Below, piece after piece: positions 5,635-8,737 of a stretch of DNA of 8,737 nt. The stretch's first letter is position 1, and every line of letters begins with the position of its first letter. The stretch covers positions 1 to 8,737 of the forward strand of contig CAMUGK010000040.1 of assembly GCA_947088415.1 (NCBI GenBank), in the 5' to 3' direction. The stretch comes from an uncultured Bacillota bacterium (GTDB lineage Bacteria; Bacillota; Clostridia; Christensenellales; UBA1242). The notes beneath the pieces are model-generated. The model saw only the letters and a program-made list of their open reading frames with translations. It was not told the DNA's origin and searched no databases. The translations under genes and the position numbers were made by a program.

Positions 5635-5666
5635 AAAAGCAGAAGACTAATCTTCTGCTTTTTTAT
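5635..5666. terminator. Bidirectional terminator between the ART-like gene and uvrC
   Basis: A 12-bp perfect stem AAAAGCAGAAGA (5635-5646) and TCTTCTGCTTTT (5651-5662) with loop CTAA. On the + strand it runs into TTTTTTATTTG; on the - strand it ends in TTTTG. The uvrC stop codon (complement of 5647-5649) lies in the loop, so the left stem is non-coding and the right stem encodes the last residues of UvrC. Confidence 0.85.
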
Positions 5667-7470
5667 TTGCAAAATATTCATGAATTTGAATTGCCAATGC
5701 TTTATGAATTCCTTTAACACTTTCAAGTTCTTCAACGCTGGCGTTGGCAATATTTTCACTTGTTCCAAAGGCTTGAAGAAGTGCATCTCGTTTTTTCTCG
5801 CCAACACCTGAAATTTCATCAAGTGTTGAATAGGTTTGTTTTTTAGTTCGGATTTGTCTATGAAAAGTGATTGCAAAACGGTGAGCTTCATCACGAATGC
5901 GTTGAAGCATTTTAAGTTCGGCACTCGCTGGCTTCAACAAAGTCGGTGTAGATGAGTTTGGTTTAAAAACTTCTTCAATACGTTTGGCAAGACTTATCAT
6001 ATCAATGCCAAGACAATCTTGTTCTGTTAAAACTTGATAGCAAGCCGAAAGTTGCCCTTTCCCACCATCAATAATAAGTAGGTCAGGTCTTTCAGAAAAA
6101 CTTTCGCCGTCTTGATTTTTATATCGCACTAAACGTCTTGATAAAGCCTCTTGTAAAGAAGCAAAATCATTTGAACCTTTAACATATTTAATTTTAAACT
6201 TTCGATAGTCTTTTTTGGATGGCTCGCCATTTTTGAAAACCACCATTGAACAAACTTTATTAGTCCCCGAAATGTTGGAAATATCATAGCACTCCATTCT
6301 AAGCGGAACACGTGTAAGACCTAATTTTTCTTTCAAGACTTTTAATGCCCCAAGCGTGTTGTTATATTTTAGCCTTTCCTTTTCAATATGCTTTGAAAGA
6401 TATTCAACCGCATTCTCCTTTGCCATATCCAATAAAGATTTGTTAACACCATGCGGAGAATAGACAATATTTAATTTTTTACCCAAATATTCTTGCAAAA
6501 GATTTACGTCAGGAAGTTCATGAGAAACAATAAGTTCATGTGGAGTTAAAACATTGCCATAATATTGCATGATAAAATTAAATAAAGTTTGCCCCTCTTC
6601 AAGCTCTGCGTCAAGACATGGGCAATTCATAACACCTAAAATTTTGCCACCACGAACAACCATAACCGTCACAACCCCAGAAAGCCCGTCTGTCTGATAA
6701 GCAAAGACATCTTTATCTATGTTTTTAGGCAGATTTGCAACCACACGTTGTTTAAGCTTATCAATCATTTTTAATCTATCACGATAAATAACCGCACTTT
6801 CAAAATTCATATTCTCTGCCGCAAATTTCATCTTTTCTTGTAAAATTTTTTGAATTTCATCATCATTGCCATTTAAAAAGTTTATAACCCTGTCAATTTC
6901 TTTTGCATAATCTTCTTTAGAAATTTTCTTTGTGCAAGGTGCAGAACACAGACCCAACGAATAATTTAAACACTCTCTTTGTGCGTGAGAAGTTTGACTG
7001 ATTTTATTGTTGCAAGTGCGAATTTTAAATGCTGCATTAACTGCTTTAACAATCTCTCGCACATCTAAACCTGCAAAATAAGGGCCAAAATATTTTGCTC
7101 CGTCATTTTTAACCTTACGCACAATTTCAAGTTTAGGAAAAGGCTCTTTAACATTAATTTTAATGTAAGGAAATTGTTTGCCGTCTTTAAGAAGAATGTT
7201 ATAAAAAGGTTGATATTTTTTTATTAAATTGCTTTCGAGTGCCAAAGCATCCATTTCGCTCATTGTAATAAAATAATCAAAATGGTCGACACTATCAACC
7301 ATTGCTTGAACCTTGCTTGGTTTTGGCGAATTTCTGAAATACTGACTAACTCTATTTTTAAGATTTTTTGCTTTGCCAACATAAATAACAACCCCGTCTT
7401 TATCGTGCATTACATAAACACCGGGTTTGGTAGTCAAAACTTTGAGTTTGGCAGAAATTTTTTCATTCAT
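5647..7470 (-). CDS. uvrC: UvrABC excinuclease subunit C
   Basis: This 607-aa protein is the dual endonuclease of nucleotide excision repair, incising on both sides of the lesion in the UvrB-DNA complex. Domains in order: GIY-YIG nuclease with PGVYVM (16-21), YVG (30-32), R40 and E79 for the 3' incision; a four-cysteine set C153, C167, C175 and C179 at the spacing reported to hold a [4Fe-4S] cluster in E. coli UvrC; a UVR helical hairpin for UvrB contact (about 205-238); an RNase H-like nuclease with D396 (YDIS), D468 (IIDGGKGQL) and H530 (RDEAHRFA) for the 5' incision; and a C-terminal double helix-hairpin-helix (about 548-602). Length and motifs are complete. The ATG at 7470 is chosen because NEKISAKLK..KPGVYVM is the normal UvrC start and the promoter lies just before it; the 21 extra in-frame codons upstream run back through the promoter and terminator. 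It is transcribed alone. Confidence 0.97.
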   Translation of the reverse strand: MNEKISAKLKVLTTKPGVYVMHDKDGVVIYVGKAKNLKNRVSQYFRNSPKPSKVQAMVDSVDHFDYFITMSEMDALALESNLIKKYQPFYNILLKDGKQFPYIKINVKEPFPKLEIVRKVKNDGAKYFGPYFAGLDVREIVKAVNAAFKIRTCNNKISQTSHAQRECLNYSLGLCSAPCTKKISKEDYAKEIDRVINFLNGNDDEIQKILQEKMKFAAENMNFESAVIYRDRLKMIDKLKQRVVANLPKNIDKDVFAYQTDGLSGVVTVMVVRGGKILGVMNCPCLDAELEEGQTLFNFIMQYYGNVLTPHELIVSHELPDVNLLQEYLGKKLNIVYSPHGVNKSLLDMAKENAVEYLSKHIEKERLKYNNTLGALKVLKEKLGLTRVPLRMECYDISNISGTNKVCSMVVFKNGEPSKKDYRKFKIKYVKGSNDFASLQEALSRRLVRYKNQDGESFSERPDLLIIDGGKGQLSACYQVLTEQDCLGIDMISLAKRIEEVFKPNSSTPTLLKPASAELKMLQRIRDEAHRFAITFHRQIRTKKQTYSTLDEISGVGEKKRDALLQAFGTSENIANASVEELESVKGIHKALAIQIHEYFANKKAED

Positions 7471-7476
7471 AATTAT

Positions 7477-7505
7477 AGTATATTTAGTTTTGACCAAATA
7501 GTCAA
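7477..7505 (-). promoter_or_regulatory. Promoter of uvrC, leaderless type
   Basis: Read on the - strand: -35 TTGACT (7505-7500), a 17-bp spacer and -10 TATACT (7482-7477). Six bases (ATAATT) then lead directly to the ATG at 7470. The expected transcription start is at or next to the start codon, and no Shine-Dalgarno sequence exists. I see no LexA/SOS box overlapping it. Confidence 0.78.
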
Positions 7506-7513
7506 GTATTATA

Positions 7514-7539
7514 AAAAAAGTGCCACTTGGCACTTTTTT
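7514..7539 (-). terminator. Intrinsic terminator of the surface-protein gene
   Basis: Stem AAAAAAGTGCC (7514-7524) and GGCACTTTTTT (7529-7539) with loop ACTT. It lies 13 bp past the stop codon of the upstream - strand gene and 8 bp before the uvrC -35 element, insulating uvrC. On the - strand it ends in six T. Confidence 0.88.
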
Positions 7540-7552
7540 GTAATATAAATTT

Positions 7553-8737
7553 TTAAACTGCTGTAAACCCTAATTTTTCAAGTTCGCCAACTATATATTC
7601 ACTTGTTTGTCCGCCTATTGCAACTGAATATAGAGCATTTTGCATTGGCAAGTTATTGTTCATGTTTTTAACTATTGTCCAGCCTGAGAAATCATTACCT
7701 TTAAACTCGCCCTTTTCGTTTACTTGTGAATAACAATTGTTTATCTCCACTGCTGTGGATGTTGTTCCAGCAAAATTTAATGCATTATTGCTTGACCCTA
7801 CAAAACTGCATCGATTGAATGTTATATTTTTTGTTTCGGCTGTATAGCCAAACAATGTTCCTGTCTTTTCTGTGTTATTTGAATATATCATTCCAAATCC
7901 TGCACAATCATTAATTGTTTTTGGATAAGAGTTAGCGTTTTCAATAAAACCTATAAGTGCTCCTGTCGAAGCTGCTGCACCTGATGTCTTGATTGTTGCA
8001 TTTATGAGAGATGTGTTCAAATTTAATCCTGCATAACTTCGACCCACAATTCCACCAACACAAGCCGATGAATTTGTCGATTCAATATATCCATTCACAA
8101 AACAATCACTTATTGTTCCATTCGAAATATATGTATGCTGTCCTATCATTCCGCCAACTGAATCTCCACTTCCCGCGATTTGTCCATCAAATCTGCAGTT
8201 TGTAAGACTTGAACCATATAATAATCCGCAAATTCCACCTGCTACACCTGACGATAGGTTTATCATGCCATTAAACGAACAATTTTCAATGCTTACAAAA
8301 ACTCCTTCAGAAGAAAACCCTGCAAACCCTAAAATACCTCCAATGCCTGCTGATGTAGATATTTCTGTGTTGTTTATAACAGCATTTTTAACATTGATGT
8401 TTTTAAATACCGATTTTGTTGAATATCCGAACAAACCGATATATTGATAAGGTTGTGTAATAGTCATTCCGATTATTGAATAATCTGAACCGTCATAATT
8501 GCCTGAAAAAGGTTTTCCATATTCATGACTAATTGGCTCCCATTCATAACCACCAAGGTTTAAATCTGCAGTCTGTTTGAAAAATTTGCCTTCATACTCA
8601 TTACCTTCGTTATTTACATTTTTGGCAAGCAGTGCTAAATGTTGAGCATTTGAAATGATGTATGGGTCACTTTGTGTTCCACTTCCACCACCAAACGATG
8701 TTACTGTTACATAGTCCACCCATGTTTTTTCAACCCA
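7553..8737 (-). CDS. GLUG-like repeat surface/secreted protein, C-terminal part (start beyond window)
   Basis: The frame is open to the window edge (its first visible residues are WVEKTWVDYV), giving 394 C-terminal residues; the GTG at 8719 is internal, not a start. Residues ~16-85 form a module seen at the head of GLUG-type repeats in gut Firmicutes surface proteins: GGGSGTQSDPYIISNAQHL, then ADLNLGGYEWEPIS, FSGNYDG and YIGLFGY. After it come about six degenerate repeats of the G-G-x-x-G type (GIGGILGF, VAGGICGL, VGGMIGQ, VGGIVGR, TGALIGF, TGTLFGY), each followed by a short I.NC.F.G strand pattern, as expected for a right-handed beta-helix. No LPXTG motif, C-terminal membrane helix or cell-wall-binding domain is present at this end, so any anchor must be N-terminal, or the protein is released. 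The exact ligand or role is unknown. Many Asn, Ser and Gly and no catalytic motif are seen. It ends at TAA with its own terminator. Confidence 0.85.
   Translation of the reverse strand, partial: WVEKTWVDYVTVTSFGGGSGTQSDPYIISNAQHLALLAKNVNNEGNEYEGKFFKQTADLNLGGYEWEPISHEYGKPFSGNYDGSDYSIIGMTITQPYQYIGLFGYSTKSVFKNINVKNAVINNTEISTSAGIGGILGFAGFSSEGVFVSIENCSFNGMINLSSGVAGGICGLLYGSSLTNCRFDGQIAGSGDSVGGMIGQHTYISNGTISDCFVNGYIESTNSSACVGGIVGRSYAGLNLNTSLINATIKTSGAAASTGALIGFIENANSYPKTINDCAGFGMIYSNNTEKTGTLFGYTAETKNITFNRCSFVGSSNNALNFAGTTSTAVEINNCYSQVNEKGEFKGNDFSGWTIVKNMNNNLPMQNALYSVAIGGQTSEYIVGELEKLGFTAV

Noticed and set aside
5562..5924. 120-aa - strand open frame overlapping the end of uvrC
   Set aside because: It is in another frame of the same strand as uvrC, runs through the terminator and a repeat, and has no recognisable protein pattern.
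7471..7533. N-terminal extension of UvrC by 21 codons
   Set aside because: It would code through the uvrC promoter and the neighbouring terminator; the protein beginning at 7470 matches normal UvrC.

Overview
The window looks like a piece of chromosome from an AT-rich, low-GC bacterium, most likely an uncultured, gut-type member of the Bacillota (Clostridia-like). The reasons are the strongly AT-biased codon use, near-perfect AGGAGG-type ribosome binding sites on some genes, a HelD of the short Gram-positive type, and a large surface protein with GLUG-like repeats. This placement is inference; no 16S rRNA or other taxonomic marker is present.

Layout on the + strand: the 3' part of gyrA (1-678) is followed 40 bp later by a HelD-type RNA polymerase recycling ATPase (719-2797), probably in the same operon. 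A 449-bp AT-rich intergenic region (2798-3246) follows. It carries two nearly identical 19-bp DnaA-box composites, a long-range 16-bp inverted repeat, a 23-bp palindrome and a strong sigma-A-type promoter for hisS. hisS (3247-4581) encodes a histidyl-tRNA synthetase of the archaeal/eukaryal/Bacteroidetes-like subtype and ends inside its own terminator hairpin. Next is an orphan 245-aa gene (4647-5384) with a sequence pattern resembling ADP-ribosyltransferases, driven by a promoter that places the transcript start at the ATG.

Between this gene and the convergent uvrC is a 262-bp stretch that is visibly richer in GC. It is packed with small hairpins and three copies of a TGTCATT...ATGACA-bounded interspersed repeat. 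On the - strand lie uvrC (7470-5647), also with a leaderless-type promoter, and the C-terminal 394 residues of a secreted or surface beta-helix/GLUG-like protein whose start lies beyond the window (8737-7553).

The core genes cover DNA topology (GyrA), RNA polymerase recycling (HelD), tRNA charging (HisRS) and nucleotide excision repair (UvrC). The less ordinary parts are the ART-like orphan, the DnaA-box intergenic region, the repeat cluster, two promoters predicted to make leaderless mRNAs, and two terminators whose loops contain the stop codon of the gene they end. I see no CRISPR array, tRNA, rRNA, insertion sequence or complete defence operon.
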